Part shown: positions 34,599 through 43,449 of the stretch, one piece after another
Layout: each line of letters starts with the position of its first letter
Position numbering within the stretch: position 1 is the stretch's first letter
NCBI GenBank assembly: GCA_902826095.1
Contig: CADEDN010000008.1
Coordinates: 1-64,000 of the forward strand
Length of the DNA stretch: 64,000 nt
Direction of reading: 5' to 3'
Source of the DNA: an uncultured Alphaproteobacteria bacterium
GTDB lineage: Bacteria > Pseudomonadota > Alphaproteobacteria > Caulobacterales > Parvularculaceae
Program-made: the position numbers and the translations under genes
The notes under the pieces: model-generated
Told to the model about the DNA's origin: nothing
Seen by the model: the letters and a program-made list of their open reading frames with translations, nothing else
Database searches by the model: none

Positions 34599-35757
34599 AT
34601 CGCCGCGCCGCGACGCGGTCGGCGATCGCGTGAATGCCTTTGGCCTTAGGCTTTTCGACCGCCGGCGTCTCCGTCCTGACGCGCCAGAAGCGCATCACGC
34701 GTTCGGCGGCCTCCTGCGGGACTTTGAGATAGAGATCGAGAATCCGCAGCGCCTTTTGCTGCTCGTCTTCTCCACGCTGCATGCCGAAGACGATCTTGGC
34801 GAAGGTCGAGCGTTCAAGGCCCGCCGCGCGGCAGGCGATCGCTAGCGACTCAAACGACTTGTCCTGCAGAATGCGCTGCGCCGTCGAGGTGTCGACGCCG
34901 ACATGATGCGCGAAAGCGAGAAGAAACTCGGTCGACCGGCGGCTCTCGACGAGGTCCTTCAGGAGCGTCTCGTTGAGCATATTCGCCTTGATCTTGTCTT
35001 CGACGAATTTGCGCGCGGTGGCGAAATCGGTCTGCGCGTGCTCGACCGCCTGCTTCATGATCTTGGCGCGGTTGCCTTCGATCGCTTCGTCGATCAGCGC
35101 CGGATCGAGGAGGTCCGACCGCTTCAGGATTTCGCGTTTCAGCGCGGAAGAGACGAAGAAATACATCTGCGTCAAAAGATTGGGCGGCAGATCATAGCGC
35201 TCGGTCAGCGGCGTCTGCAAATCCGGCAGCGTCCTTGAATGTTCGACGAGTTTCGTCATCGTCTCGCCGGTGAAGCGCGCGCCCTGATTCTCGGCGAGCG
35301 TGACGAGCACCTCCTTGTCGCCGCGATCGACGAGCTCGGCGGAGACCGTTTCCGGCACCTCGCGGCGGCGCGAGATCGCTTTCATGTGGTCTTGCGTGCG
35401 CTGGCGGATGACGCGGATGAGATCGTCTTCAGACAGGGCGGCGCTGCGTTCAAGAACCGGCTGGGCGACCAGAATCTCGTCATGCGCGAGCTGGCGTATC
35501 AGATTTTTCGGCGCGTTCGGCGTGTCGGCGAGCTTTTCGGCGATTTCGGCGCGAAGCGCGATCTCGACGGATTCAGTGACCTTCGACAAGATGACGTCGA
35601 AATGCTGCATCTCCGCCGACGTATAGCGATCGGGCGCCGCCATGAAGACGTCAGTGATTTCGCGCAAAAGATCCGCGCGTCGCTCCGTCGACCCCTCGCG
35701 GGCGACCTCAATCAACTGCTTGAGGCGGGAGACGTTTCCCTTCTCCGCTGCGACCAT
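34597..35757 (-). CDS. DUF2336 domain protein
   Basis: All-helical protein of 386 residues of the alphaproteobacterial DUF2336 family; function unknown. The N-terminal half has HEAT-like repeats (RADLLREITDVFMAAPDRYTSAEMQHFDVILSKV, EIALRAEIAEKLADTPNAPKNLIRQLAHDEILVAQPVLERS) typical of the family. The C-terminal part (AFAHHVGVDTSTAQRILQDKSFESLAIACRAAGLERSTFAKIVFGM) is also conserved. Predicted cytosolic; monocistronic, and divergent from the SH3 lipoprotein gene. Confidence 0.85.
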   Translation of the reverse strand: MVAAEKGNVSRLKQLIEVAREGSTERRADLLREITDVFMAAPDRYTSAEMQHFDVILSKVTESVEIALRAEIAEKLADTPNAPKNLIRQLAHDEILVAQPVLERSAALSEDDLIRVIRQRTQDHMKAISRRREVPETVSAELVDRGDKEVLVTLAENQGARFTGETMTKLVEHSRTLPDLQTPLTERYDLPPNLLTQMYFFVSSALKREILKRSDLLDPALIDEAIEGNRAKIMKQAVEHAQTDFATARKFVEDKIKANMLNETLLKDLVESRRSTEFLLAFAHHVGVDTSTAQRILQDKSFESLAIACRAAGLERSTFAKIVFGMQRGEDEQQKALRILDLYLKVPQEAAERVMRFWRVRTETPAVEKPKAKGIHAIADRVAARR

Positions 35758-35896
35758 GCTATAAATATCCCTCAGCTAGCCGCCGATAATTGCCTGTAAC
35801 TGTAAAAATTTCGCTTGCGCACCGTTCGGGCCGGTTTGCAGCGGGCGGGCGACCGGTTAAGAAATCGCTTCCTTTCGCCCGACGGAGCAAATTCCG

Positions 35897-36595
35897 ATGC
35901 GTTTTCAAGTCCTTGCCGCGCTCCTTCTGCTCACGGTCTCCTGCGCCAGCACGGGCGGTCTTTCCGGCGCGGGCGACGTAAATTTCGCCGCCGCCTCGCT
36001 CCTTGGCGCGCAATTGCCGCCCGCGGAGGCAAGATCGCTCCAGCCGGCGTTCTTGCAGGCGGTCGAGAAAGGCGCCGTCGGCGAGCGCTTCGACTGGCGC
36101 GGCGCGGCAGCGTTCGGCTGGGTGAAGGCGCGCGAGGCGCGGGTCGGCAATCTCAAGGCGGATCCGGCGGACGCGCCGCCGATACCGGACGGCCTTGACC
36201 TTTCGGAGACCTATGAGACCGAACAGGGGCTTTACGCGTTGACGCGAAACGCCAATGTCCGGCTTGGTCCGTCGACGGATTTTCCAACGCGCGAGCAGCT
36301 GGTGTCCGGTACCGGCGTCACGGTGATCGGCAAGGTCGTCGGAAAGCCCTGGATGCTCGGCGAGGTCGACGGCAGGGTCGTCGGCTATATTCATGAGAGC
36401 CTGATGATCAAGGCGCCCGGAACGGAGCTTGATCTCGCCGGCGGCCCCCGCCGGCAGGCGGTCATGTGCCGCGGCTACGAGCAACGATTGTCCTTTGACG
36501 GACGGTCCGACCTCTTTGAGGGCGTCGCCTGCAAGGAAGACGGTCGCTGGGTCGTGAAGGCGCCCCAACAGGACGAACCGGTCAAATTATTTTGA
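35897..36595 (+). CDS. SH3-domain lipoprotein
   Basis: Predicted lipoprotein of 232 residues: signal peptide MRFQVLAALLLLTVSC with Cys16 in the lipobox. A bacterial SH3 domain lies at about 115-170 (ANVRLGPSTDFPTREQLVSGTGVTVIGKVVGKPWMLGEVDGRVVGYIHESLM), the kind that binds peptidoglycan or peptides. The C-terminal segment has a surface-antigen-like RQAVMCRGYEQRLSFDG pattern with two Cys. GGAG precedes the start. Exact role unknown. Confidence 0.8.
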   Translation: MRFQVLAALLLLTVSCASTGGLSGAGDVNFAAASLLGAQLPPAEARSLQPAFLQAVEKGAVGERFDWRGAAAFGWVKAREARVGNLKADPADAPPIPDGLDLSETYETEQGLYALTRNANVRLGPSTDFPTREQLVSGTGVTVIGKVVGKPWMLGEVDGRVVGYIHESLMIKAPGTELDLAGGPRRQAVMCRGYEQRLSFDGRSDLFEGVACKEDGRWVVKAPQQDEPVKLF

Positions 36596-37167
36596 GTCGG
36601 CGTCCGGCGCCGTACGCTCTCGCTTTGTCCTCCCGACGCCTTGAGGGGCAGGGACTGTCAGGAATCTTGTGCGGGGGGCGTGTTGATCATCCGTTGACGA
36701 ACCGCTCTCCGAACATGACGGCGGCCAAACGTGATCCCATAGGGGTTCAGCATCCCGCGCGCCTGGCTGAGGATCATCCGCTTGTTCTTCGCCGGCTGAT
36801 CGCGCGCGCCGAGGCGCGCCTGATGCCGATGGCTGTCCTCATTCTTCATGGGACCGCCTTGTGCCAGAACAGGCGGATTTTCGCGGCCTCGGCAGTTTGA
36901 CCCGCCAGTCCCCCGTTTCGCTCGAACCGGTGCGCCATTCCCCCGCTTGATCTGCGGGCCGGACGCGCTGGAGCGATACGTTTCGCCCTAAACGCCGCAA
37001 TGCCGTGCGGCGCAATGTGAAGATCAGCGGCGAATCTTCAAGCAATCGCGAAGGGCGCCCGCGCTCGCCAGCCGATGCCCAATTTGCTAAGGTGCGAGGG
37101 GACGGTTCAATTGCTCGGGATTGACGAGCCGTTCCGCCCGCGATTTCGTCCAGGCAGGTCAGTTCGA
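36596..37167. other. gene-poor spacer with a decayed ORF
   Basis: About 570 bp between the SH3 lipoprotein and the LysR gene. On the minus strand, 36937 down to about 36840 reads MAHRFERNGGLAGQTAEAAKI then RLFWHKAVP and stop, related to the ORF start at 32878. A second minus frame (MKNEDSHRHQARLG ...) overlaps its stop at 36849. Neither is a recognisable complete gene. Confidence 0.45.
36905..36937 (-). repeat. diverged third copy of the 33-bp repeat
   Basis: Minus strand, 26 of 33 positions match the repeat at 32878-32910, and the similarity continues into the next codons (GGCCGCGAA). Confidence 0.65.
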
Positions 37168-38055
37168 ATGGAAATGCAGCAGATCCGGTACTTCCTGTCG
37201 CTGGCGCAGACGTTGAATTTCACGCGCGCGGCGGAGGACTGCAATGTGTCGCAGCCGGCGTTGACCCGCGCCATTCAGGCGCTTGAGGCCGAACTCGGCG
37301 GCGCCCTCATTCGCCGGGAAGGTCGGCTGTCTCACCTCACCGAGCTTGGCCGGCGCATGCTGCCGCTGATGCAGCGATGTTACGACAGCGCGATGACGGC
37401 GCGCGATCTGGCGCGGGCCGTGACGAAGAACGAAGTCGCGCCGCTGTCGCTCGCGGTGTCAAACAGCGTCAACCTTGAAATCTTCATGGATTCGCTGTCG
37501 GCGCTGTTCGGCGCCTTCCCGGGATTGCAGCTTCGAATCGCGCATGGCGCAGGGGCGGACATTTTAAGGGTCCTGAAGGAAGGCGGCGTCGACCTCGCCA
37601 TTGCAAGCCATGTCGAGGACGGTTGGGAGCGCCTCGACCGCTGGCCCTTGTTCAGCGAGGGGTTTGAAGCGGCGCTGCATGCCGATCATTCTTTGGCGCG
37701 CAAGAATTCGATTAGCGTCAACGACTTTGCCGCGCAGCCCTTGTTCAAACAGACAGGGTGCGAGGACCGGCCCGCGATGGCGCGCTGGTTTGATGAGCAC
37801 GGCGCGGTCCTCGACGCCGTGCACGAATTCGACCATCACCATGATCTCGGCGGGCTCCTTTTTGCAAGTTCGGGCGTTGCTATCGTGCCGGAGAGCGCCC
37901 CCCAGACCGCTTCGCTCATGCGCGCGAAGATCAGCAGCCTGACGGTTACTCGCACCGTTTATGTCTACGCCGCCGCCGGGAGACAGCGCTGCGCCGCGGC
38001 ATCCGCCTTGCTAAACCTGTTGCGCTCGTCGGAAATTTCGGGCGCCGCGGCGTGA
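37168..38055 (+). CDS. LysR-family transcriptional regulator
   Basis: The start at 37168 (MEMQQIRYFLSLAQTLNFTRAAEDCNVSQPALTRAIQALE) gives 295 residues. The N-terminal helix-turn-helix is classic LysR (NFTRAAEDCNVSQPALTRAI). The effector domain follows (VDLAIASHVEDGWERLDRWPLFSEGFEAALHADHSLARK). Target unknown; the convergent neighbour is a peroxiredoxin-like gene, and redox control by LysR proteins is common, so a link is possible but not shown. Confidence 0.92.
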   Translation: MEMQQIRYFLSLAQTLNFTRAAEDCNVSQPALTRAIQALEAELGGALIRREGRLSHLTELGRRMLPLMQRCYDSAMTARDLARAVTKNEVAPLSLAVSNSVNLEIFMDSLSALFGAFPGLQLRIAHGAGADILRVLKEGGVDLAIASHVEDGWERLDRWPLFSEGFEAALHADHSLARKNSISVNDFAAQPLFKQTGCEDRPAMARWFDEHGAVLDAVHEFDHHHDLGGLLFASSGVAIVPESAPQTASLMRAKISSLTVTRTVYVYAAAGRQRCAAASALLNLLRSSEISGAAA

Positions 38056-38131
38056 CGCCGTCGCCGGCGCCGACTTGTTGGCGGTCGCGATGTTCGGAGA
38101 AAAACCGGAGCCCGCTTTTTCGCACGGCTCG

Positions 38132-38845
38132 CTATTTGGGAATGTGGTCAAGCGCGGCGAGGATGTCGTCAACGTCCATCCGGGTCCGGTAATCGGCGTT
38201 GACATAGCGCGCAACGATGCGGCCGCGCCGATCGGCGACAAACGTCGCGGGGATCGGCAACACCCAGCTCCGCGCCGTCTGGTAGGAAGGAATGTCCCAA
38301 CCCGCCCCAAGGATTAGCCGCGCCATATCGTCGTCGACCCATATCGCGAGATTGAGAGCGAGGGCATAACCATTGTCGACATCGGTGAGGATAAGGAAGC
38401 GGTTATTCGAATCCGCGGCGAGGCGCTGCGAATATTTGCGGCTCTCAGGCGAAATCGCGACAATCTTCGCGCCCTTTTTCGCGGCGGCGTCGGCGATCTC
38501 GCTCAGCGCGACGGCGGTCGTCTGGCAATAAGGGCACCAATGACCGCGGAGGAAAGCGACAACGACCGGGCCCTCTTGGAGGAGCGCTGCAAGGCCGACC
38601 AGCTTGCCGTTCTGATCTGGCAACAGAAAATCCGGTAGGAGGTCGCCGACATTCGGGGCCACTCGGCCAGCTTCGGCTTCCTGGAGGCGTCCGACGAATT
38701 TGTCGACCGCCTCGGCGAAGACCGTGCTGAGTTTGCGAACCTCATCGGCGATGATCTTGAGGCGATCGCGAAGCGGCGCATCGAGCTCAATGGCGCGTCT
38801 GGCCGCCTTTTCGAGCGCGGCGACGAGTTCATTTGACTGGGACAT
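38132..38845 (-). CDS. peroxiredoxin-like (AhpC/TSA) protein
   Basis: Thioredoxin-fold protein of 237 residues, start at 38845 (MSQSNELVAALEKAARR). A helical N-terminal extension of about 60 residues precedes the AhpC/TSA domain. The active-site motif GHWCPYC puts Cys104 and Cys107 in a CxxC pair, with the conserved VVVAFLRG strand before it. Family members reduce peroxides with thiols. The helical extension is typical of the larger AhpC-like subgroup. Frame is open upstream to 38941 without support. Confidence 0.85.
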   Translation of the reverse strand: MSQSNELVAALEKAARRAIELDAPLRDRLKIIADEVRKLSTVFAEAVDKFVGRLQEAEAGRVAPNVGDLLPDFLLPDQNGKLVGLAALLQEGPVVVAFLRGHWCPYCQTTAVALSEIADAAAKKGAKIVAISPESRKYSQRLAADSNNRFLILTDVDNGYALALNLAIWVDDDMARLILGAGWDIPSYQTARSWVLPIPATFVADRRGRIVARYVNADYRTRMDVDDILAALDHIPK

Positions 38846-39102
38846 GGGGGTTTCCGAGGCGTGCTCTTCCGGCGACGGCCGAGCATAGCATTTTTCGGGC
38901 CCGGGAGCGAGATTGACGGCGGCTCTCGGCCTGCATGACATGCATAACGCCAGGCTATCGCGGCGGCCAATGCGCGTCCCGCATCGACGCCATGCATTAT
39001 TTCAAGTTCTAATCGGCGACCGGCGGGTCTAATTGGATAGCGTCTTCAGAAAGCGCTGCGACGGCCAGGTCGCGGCCCGAACAGTGAAATGGAGAGACGT
39101 AA

Positions 39103-39570
39103 ATGACTGCCAGAAACAACACCCTTGCAAAACTTGGCCTCGGCGCGGCGATCGGCTTGGCGCTCGTCTTCTCGGCCTCGGCGGCGCAGGCCGGCGAGTG
39201 CCCGGCTGACAAGATGAAGGCCGGCGCTCGAACAACCGGCGAAATGGCGCCGAAGGACGTCACGGACAACGAACTTTCCTCGATCGATCTCGGCAAGGAA
39301 ATCGACGGGTTCGACAAACGCCGCTTGCGCTTCCGCAAGCTCGTCGTTCAGCCGGGCGGCGTCGTGCCCTGGCATGACCACACGGACCGCCCGGCGCTCA
39401 TTTTGACGGCCTCGGGCGAGATCACCGAGTTCCGGAGCGATTGCAGCGTCGGGATCACCCACAAGGCGGGCGAAATCTCGAAAGAGGTCAAAGGCGTCAT
39501 GCACTGGTGGAAGAATGAAGGAACCGAGGAAGCGGTTCTTTATGCCGCGGACGTCAAACACGACGAATAA
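39103..39570 (+). CDS. exported cupin-domain protein
   Basis: Periplasmic protein of 155 residues: signal peptide ending SASAAQAG, then a small cupin barrel. The metal-binding motif is PWHDHTDRPALILTASGEITE, and the second His lies in GVMHWWKNEG. A likely metal-binding or small-molecule-binding protein; the reaction is not known. ATGAGAGACG-type purine-rich sequence (GGAGAG) lies about 10 bp upstream of the start. Confidence 0.8.
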   Translation: MTARNNTLAKLGLGAAIGLALVFSASAAQAGECPADKMKAGARTTGEMAPKDVTDNELSSIDLGKEIDGFDKRRLRFRKLVVQPGGVVPWHDHTDRPALILTASGEITEFRSDCSVGITHKAGEISKEVKGVMHWWKNEGTEEAVLYAADVKHDE

Positions 39571-39923
39571 ATCGTCCGACGCGGCCGGATCATCGGCGTT
39601 TGTTGGATGACCCGGCCGCTCATCGACGCAAAAGCCGCCGAACATGGTTGGCGGCGCTAGAGTCTCACGCGATCACCGTGCGTTCCCGGTCCGCTCGCCT
39701 TTTTATCCTCCGGGTTTTCGCACGAGCAACAGATGGCGCGCTGTCGCCATCCAGGCGGCGTTTCTTGATGCATTTCTCCCCCCCCGGAACTGACATCGGA
39801 AAACGCCGCCTTTCATTTCGTTCGCGTTGTCGCGCCGCTTGGCGGCGCAACAGCGCGGCGGACGCCCGGCCTGCGCTCTCTCCTCATCGGCCGGGCGCCT
39901 GTCCAATTCAGGTGGATTTTATA
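39571..39923. other. spacer between cupin and MFS genes
   Basis: 353 bp without a gene. It holds an imperfect hairpin, GCGGCCGG (39581-39588) with CCGGCCGC (39612-39619), that may end cupin transcription but lacks a U-tract. The MFS frame is open through this stretch but without membrane character. Confidence 0.45.
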
Positions 39924-41129
39924 ATGACAATGACAGATCGTGCATCGCCGCTAACGCCGGCAAAATTTTCGGCAACGCCGATCATCATCGGCGTCATCGG
40001 CTTCCTGACGCTTGTCGACTTGTTCGCGGCGCAGGCCATCCTTCCTTCGCTGGCCAAACGCTACAGCGCATCGCCTTCCGAAATCGGCTTCGCCGTCAAT
40101 GCGAGCACCATCGGCATGGCGATCGCGGGCATCGCGGTCGTTTTCATCGGCGGTCGCGTCAATCGGCGAACCGCGGTCGTCGCGAGTCTCGCTCTCCTGT
40201 CATTGCCGACCCTGGCGCTCGCTTTTGCGCCGGATCTTGCGACATTCACCGCCCTTCGCGTGACGCAGGGCCTGTTCATGGTCACCGCCTTCTCGATGAC
40301 GATGTCCTACCTCGCCGAGCGTTGCACGGCGGCGCAGTCAGCGACGGCGCTCGCCGCCTATGTCACCGGCGTCGTCGCCAGCAATCTGATCGGGCGGCTG
40401 ATGTCGGGAACGGTGACGGAGGCCGCGGGCGTCCCCGCAAATTTCGTTCTCTTCGCCGCCCTGAACCTCGTCGGCGCAATTGTCGCCTTTGCGGCGCTCA
40501 AGAGCGCAAAGCCGATGTCGAACGGCGCTGAAGCGGCCCGCGCGCCGCTTGCGATCATTGGCGATCATCTTGGCAATCGTTGCCTCAGCGCGAGCTTCGG
40601 GATCGGCTTTCTGATCCTGTTCGCGTTCATCGGCACGTTCACCTACGTCAATTTCGTTCTGTCCGCGGAACCGCTGTCCCTTTCGCCGATGGCGCTCGGA
40701 CTTGTCTATTTCGTGTTCGCGCCGTCAATGATCACGACGCCGCTCGCCGGCCGGGTCGCGGCGAAATACGGCGCGCGCCCGACTTTTTTCGCCTCACTCG
40801 GATTTGCCATCGCCGGCCTGCCGATGCTGCTGTCGCCGCATTTGCCGCTTGTTCTTGCAGGATTGGCGATTGTCGGCGTCGGCACCTTCTTCGCGCAGGC
40901 GACCGCGACCGGCTTTGTCGGCAGGGCGGCGAAACATGATCGCGCGGCGGCGAGCGGGCTTTATCTTTCTTCCTATTATCTCGGCGGTCTTGTCGGCGCC
41001 GCGCTTCTCGGGCGCATTTATGAATCGCAGGGCTGGACGGCGACCGTCATTTCAATCGGCGCCGCGCTGGCGCTCGCCGGCGCGCTCGCCGCGACGCTGA
41101 AGCGATCGACCGCCGAGGCGCCGCGATGA
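39924..41129 (+). CDS. MFS transporter
   Basis: Drug/metabolite efflux-type major facilitator of 401 residues; start at 39924 (MTMTDRASPLTPAKFSATP), after which about twelve transmembrane helices run to the C terminus. The loop between helices 2 and 3 is FIGGRVNRRTAVVAS, a degenerate MFS signature. The pattern FLTLVDLFAAQAILPSLAKRY at the first helix resembles YnfM/AraJ-like exporters. Substrate unknown. Confidence 0.82.
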   Translation: MTMTDRASPLTPAKFSATPIIIGVIGFLTLVDLFAAQAILPSLAKRYSASPSEIGFAVNASTIGMAIAGIAVVFIGGRVNRRTAVVASLALLSLPTLALAFAPDLATFTALRVTQGLFMVTAFSMTMSYLAERCTAAQSATALAAYVTGVVASNLIGRLMSGTVTEAAGVPANFVLFAALNLVGAIVAFAALKSAKPMSNGAEAARAPLAIIGDHLGNRCLSASFGIGFLILFAFIGTFTYVNFVLSAEPLSLSPMALGLVYFVFAPSMITTPLAGRVAAKYGARPTFFASLGFAIAGLPMLLSPHLPLVLAGLAIVGVGTFFAQATATGFVGRAAKHDRAAASGLYLSSYYLGGLVGAALLGRIYESQGWTATVISIGAALALAGALAATLKRSTAEAPR

Positions 41130-41189
41130 TCCGGTCTTTGATTTGCGCGGCGTTTTCGCGCAAAACCGCGCATATCTTGTGCGCACGCC

Positions 41190-41232
41190 GTGCTAGCGCG
41201 CCGGGCGCGAAAGTGGAAACCGGTTTCGCGCG
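41190..41232. repeat. alphaproteobacterial dispersed repeat (AAGTGG/ACCGGTTT type)
   Basis: Contains GCGCCGGGCGCGAAAGTGG followed by AAACCGGTTTCGCG; two degraded relatives lie after fabD at 5673-5781. Confidence 0.6.
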
Positions 41233-41255
41233 CAAAGGCGCGCCAAATCAATAGG

Positions 41256-41299
41256 CTAGAACATCGGGCGCGATTCCCATATCGCGCCCGATGTTCTAG
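41256..41299. repeat. perfect 19-bp stem-loop
   Basis: CTAGAACATCGGGCGCGAT (41256-41274), loop TCCCAT, then its exact complement (41281-41299). No U-tract follows, so it is not an ordinary terminator; probably part of a palindromic repeat element. Confidence 0.85.
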
Positions 41300-41753
41300 C
41301 GTCACGGCCTGGCCCCGTCGATCCACAAATGCGCGGCGGCGTTTGCGAATTGCGCCGCTCGGCGGAGATCGCCTGCCGCCTTCGGCGGCGCGGGAACGAG
41401 AGACGAAATGGTTAATTGGTCAGCGGATGAATTCGCGCGCCGCGCGAACGCCCGCCGCAAAATACAAGCAAATCGCTGCTTGAATGCAGGGCGCGAGACA
41501 ATACCTGCTCTGTTGATAAAGGTCGGGCGCGGGCGAACCGTTCCCGGCGGCTCTTTGACAAGTTGGATGGTCGCGACGGTCCGGTTTCAGGCTGGCCGGC
41601 GCAAGGCGAAGCGGAACCAGCAGTTGATTCCGTTTTGCAGACAAAGAGCGCCCCGTGCGACAAGCGCGAGCGGCGAGGGACAAGCGCGCCAATTTCATAC
41701 CAAGTCGCACTGAGTCCAACGTATTCGGCGAGGACCCCTTCTGCTGATGAAAG

Positions 41754-41888
41754 TGTCATCCCGGGCGCGCTGCAACACGTAGTGTTGCTGCGCAGACCCG
41801 GGACCGCGTGCAGCCAAGGGCCCGAAATTGCGCGGGATCCCGGGTCTGCGCAGCGGCATTGTCATGCCGCAGCGCGCCCGGGATGACA
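41754..41888. repeat. 135-bp composite palindrome
   Basis: Ends in a perfect 20-bp inverted repeat (TGTCATCCCGGGCGCGCTGC at 41754-41773, complement at 41869-41888). Next inside come two different small hairpins (AACAC-GTA-GTGTT and GGCAT-TGTC-ATGCC), then a second inverted pair GCTGCGCAGACCCGGGA/TCCCGGGTCTGCGCAGC, around a 34-bp centre. Confidence 0.85.
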
Positions 41889-42099
41889 CGGTTTTCTCCA
41901 TTGAAGAAGTCCCGGAAACAGGAACATCATGAGTCTTCTTCAACGCAACTTGTATCAGATGGCGAGAATCCGGATAATACAGACAAAAGCGCTGCGGCTG
42001 GCGTGAATGCTGGATTCGCGAAGGAACGCCCCCGCCGGATGATCCGGCAAGGACGGACAATACGCCGAACGCCGACCCGCGCAGATCACGCGCGCAAGC

Positions 42100-43449
42100 T
42101 CATTCGGCGGCGACCGGCGCCAAACGCGCCGTCGCCGGCGCGCGCCCTTGGTGCGAACTGACGCTCTCGGTAATCAGGCGGGCGCCGCGCTCCAGCGTGA
42201 CATAGGACCAAAGCCAATCGAGCGTCACCACGATGCGGTTGCGAAACCCGATCAGGAAATAAACATGAATGATCGACCAGAAGAGCCAGGCGATGAGCCC
42301 TGTGAGGCGGATGCCGCGATATTCGACGACCGCCGCATTCTTTCCGATCGTCGCCAGCGATCCGAAATCGAGATATCGGAAAGGCCCGGGCGGCGGGGCG
42401 CCGTCAAGTTTCGCCTTGATGACGCGGCCGGCATAGGCGCCTTGCTGCTTGGCCGCCGGGGCGAGGCCAGGAATAGGAAGCCCGTCGACGCCGATGGCGT
42501 TCGCGGTGTCGCCGATGACGAAAATGTCGGGCGCTCCTTCGATCGAAAGATCTGCTTTAACGCTGGCGCGGCCGGCGCGGTCCATGGAAGCGCCAAGCCA
42601 CTGCGCCGCCGGCGAGGCCCTGACGCCCGCCGCCCAGATCACGGTGTCGGCGTTGACAACGTCGCCGCCGACCGTCACCTGCCGATCGGAACAATCGGTC
42701 ACCGCTGCGCCAAGGCGCACTTCGACGCCGCGCTTTTCGAGCGATTTCTTCACATAGTCGGAAATCATCGGCGAGAAGCTCGGCAATAGGCGCGGCCCTG
42801 CTTCGATGAGAATGACTTTGGGATCCGTGCAGCGGGTGTGACGAAAATCGCAGGCGAGCGCGCGTTTTGAGAGCTCGGCGACGGCGCCGGCGAGTTCGAC
42901 GCCGGTCGGACCGCCGCCGATGATGACAAAAGTGAGCGCGCAATCGCGCTTGGGACCTGCCGGCGTCAGCTCCGCGCGTTCAAAAGCGAGGAGGATTTTC
43001 TCCCGGATCCCATTGGCGTCCTCAAGCGCTTTCAGCCCGGGCGCATGGCGCTCCCAGTGATCATTGCCGAAATAGGCATGCCGGGCGCCGGTCGCGAGGA
43101 TCAGATAGTCATAATCAAGAGCGCGGTCTCGCATGACAACCTGACGAGCATCGCGGTCGACATTGAAGACCTCGTCGAGGATCACGGAAATGTTCTTCTG
43201 CTGGCGGACAATCGCGCGTATGGGGCTTGCGATCTGGTTCGGCGCAAGGGCGGCGGTCGCCACTTGATAGAGCAGCGGCTGGAATAAATGATGATTGCGG
43301 CGGTCGATCAGCGTCACATCGGCGTCGGTCTTTGCGAGGGCTTTTGCCGCCGAGAGCCCGCCAAATCCGGCTCCGACTATCACGATATGGGGTCGTCTGT
43401 TCGTCGGCGCTGTAGACTGTTCAAGTTCGCCAAACATCGCGCCTGTCAT
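42100..43449 (-). CDS. ndh: type II NADH:quinone oxidoreductase (NDH-2)
   Basis: Single-subunit, non-proton-pumping NADH dehydrogenase feeding electrons to quinone at the membrane face. The ATG at 43449 overlaps the upstream stop by 4 bp and gives 449 residues starting MTGAMFGELEQ. FAD-binding IVGAGFGGLSAAKAL, NAD-binding IIGGGPTGVELAGAVAEL and the FAD C-terminal IFVIGDTA are present. Hydrophobic helix at the C-terminal side (LIAWLFWSIIHVYFLIGF) anchors it. It is translationally coupled to a DoxX-like membrane protein. Confidence 0.9.
   Translation of the reverse strand: MTGAMFGELEQSTAPTNRRPHIVIVGAGFGGLSAAKALAKTDADVTLIDRRNHHLFQPLLYQVATAALAPNQIASPIRAIVRQQKNISVILDEVFNVDRDARQVVMRDRALDYDYLILATGARHAYFGNDHWERHAPGLKALEDANGIREKILLAFERAELTPAGPKRDCALTFVIIGGGPTGVELAGAVAELSKRALACDFRHTRCTDPKVILIEAGPRLLPSFSPMISDYVKKSLEKRGVEVRLGAAVTDCSDRQVTVGGDVVNADTVIWAAGVRASPAAQWLGASMDRAGRASVKADLSIEGAPDIFVIGDTANAIGVDGLPIPGLAPAAKQQGAYAGRVIKAKLDGAPPPGPFRYLDFGSLATIGKNAAVVEYRGIRLTGLIAWLFWSIIHVYFLIGFRNRIVVTLDWLWSYVTLERGARLITESVSSHQGRAPATARLAPVAAE

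Larger units (their letters stand above)
41130..42099. other. 970-bp gene-free stretch rich in palindromic repeats
   Basis: No protein or RNA gene recognised between the MFS gene and ndh. It contains the repeat elements listed at 41190-41232, 41256-41299 and 41754-41888. Short open frames here (for example plus 41408-41713) have no coding character. Confidence 0.65.

Noticed and set aside
36658..36849. 63-residue minus frame MKNEDSHRHQARLG
   Set aside because: Overlaps the end of a decayed ORF; no recognised family or ribosome-binding site, so not called as a gene.
41300..41753. Possible small gene or RNA in the gene-free stretch
   Set aside because: No tRNA T-loop motif, no conserved protein motif and no consistent frame.
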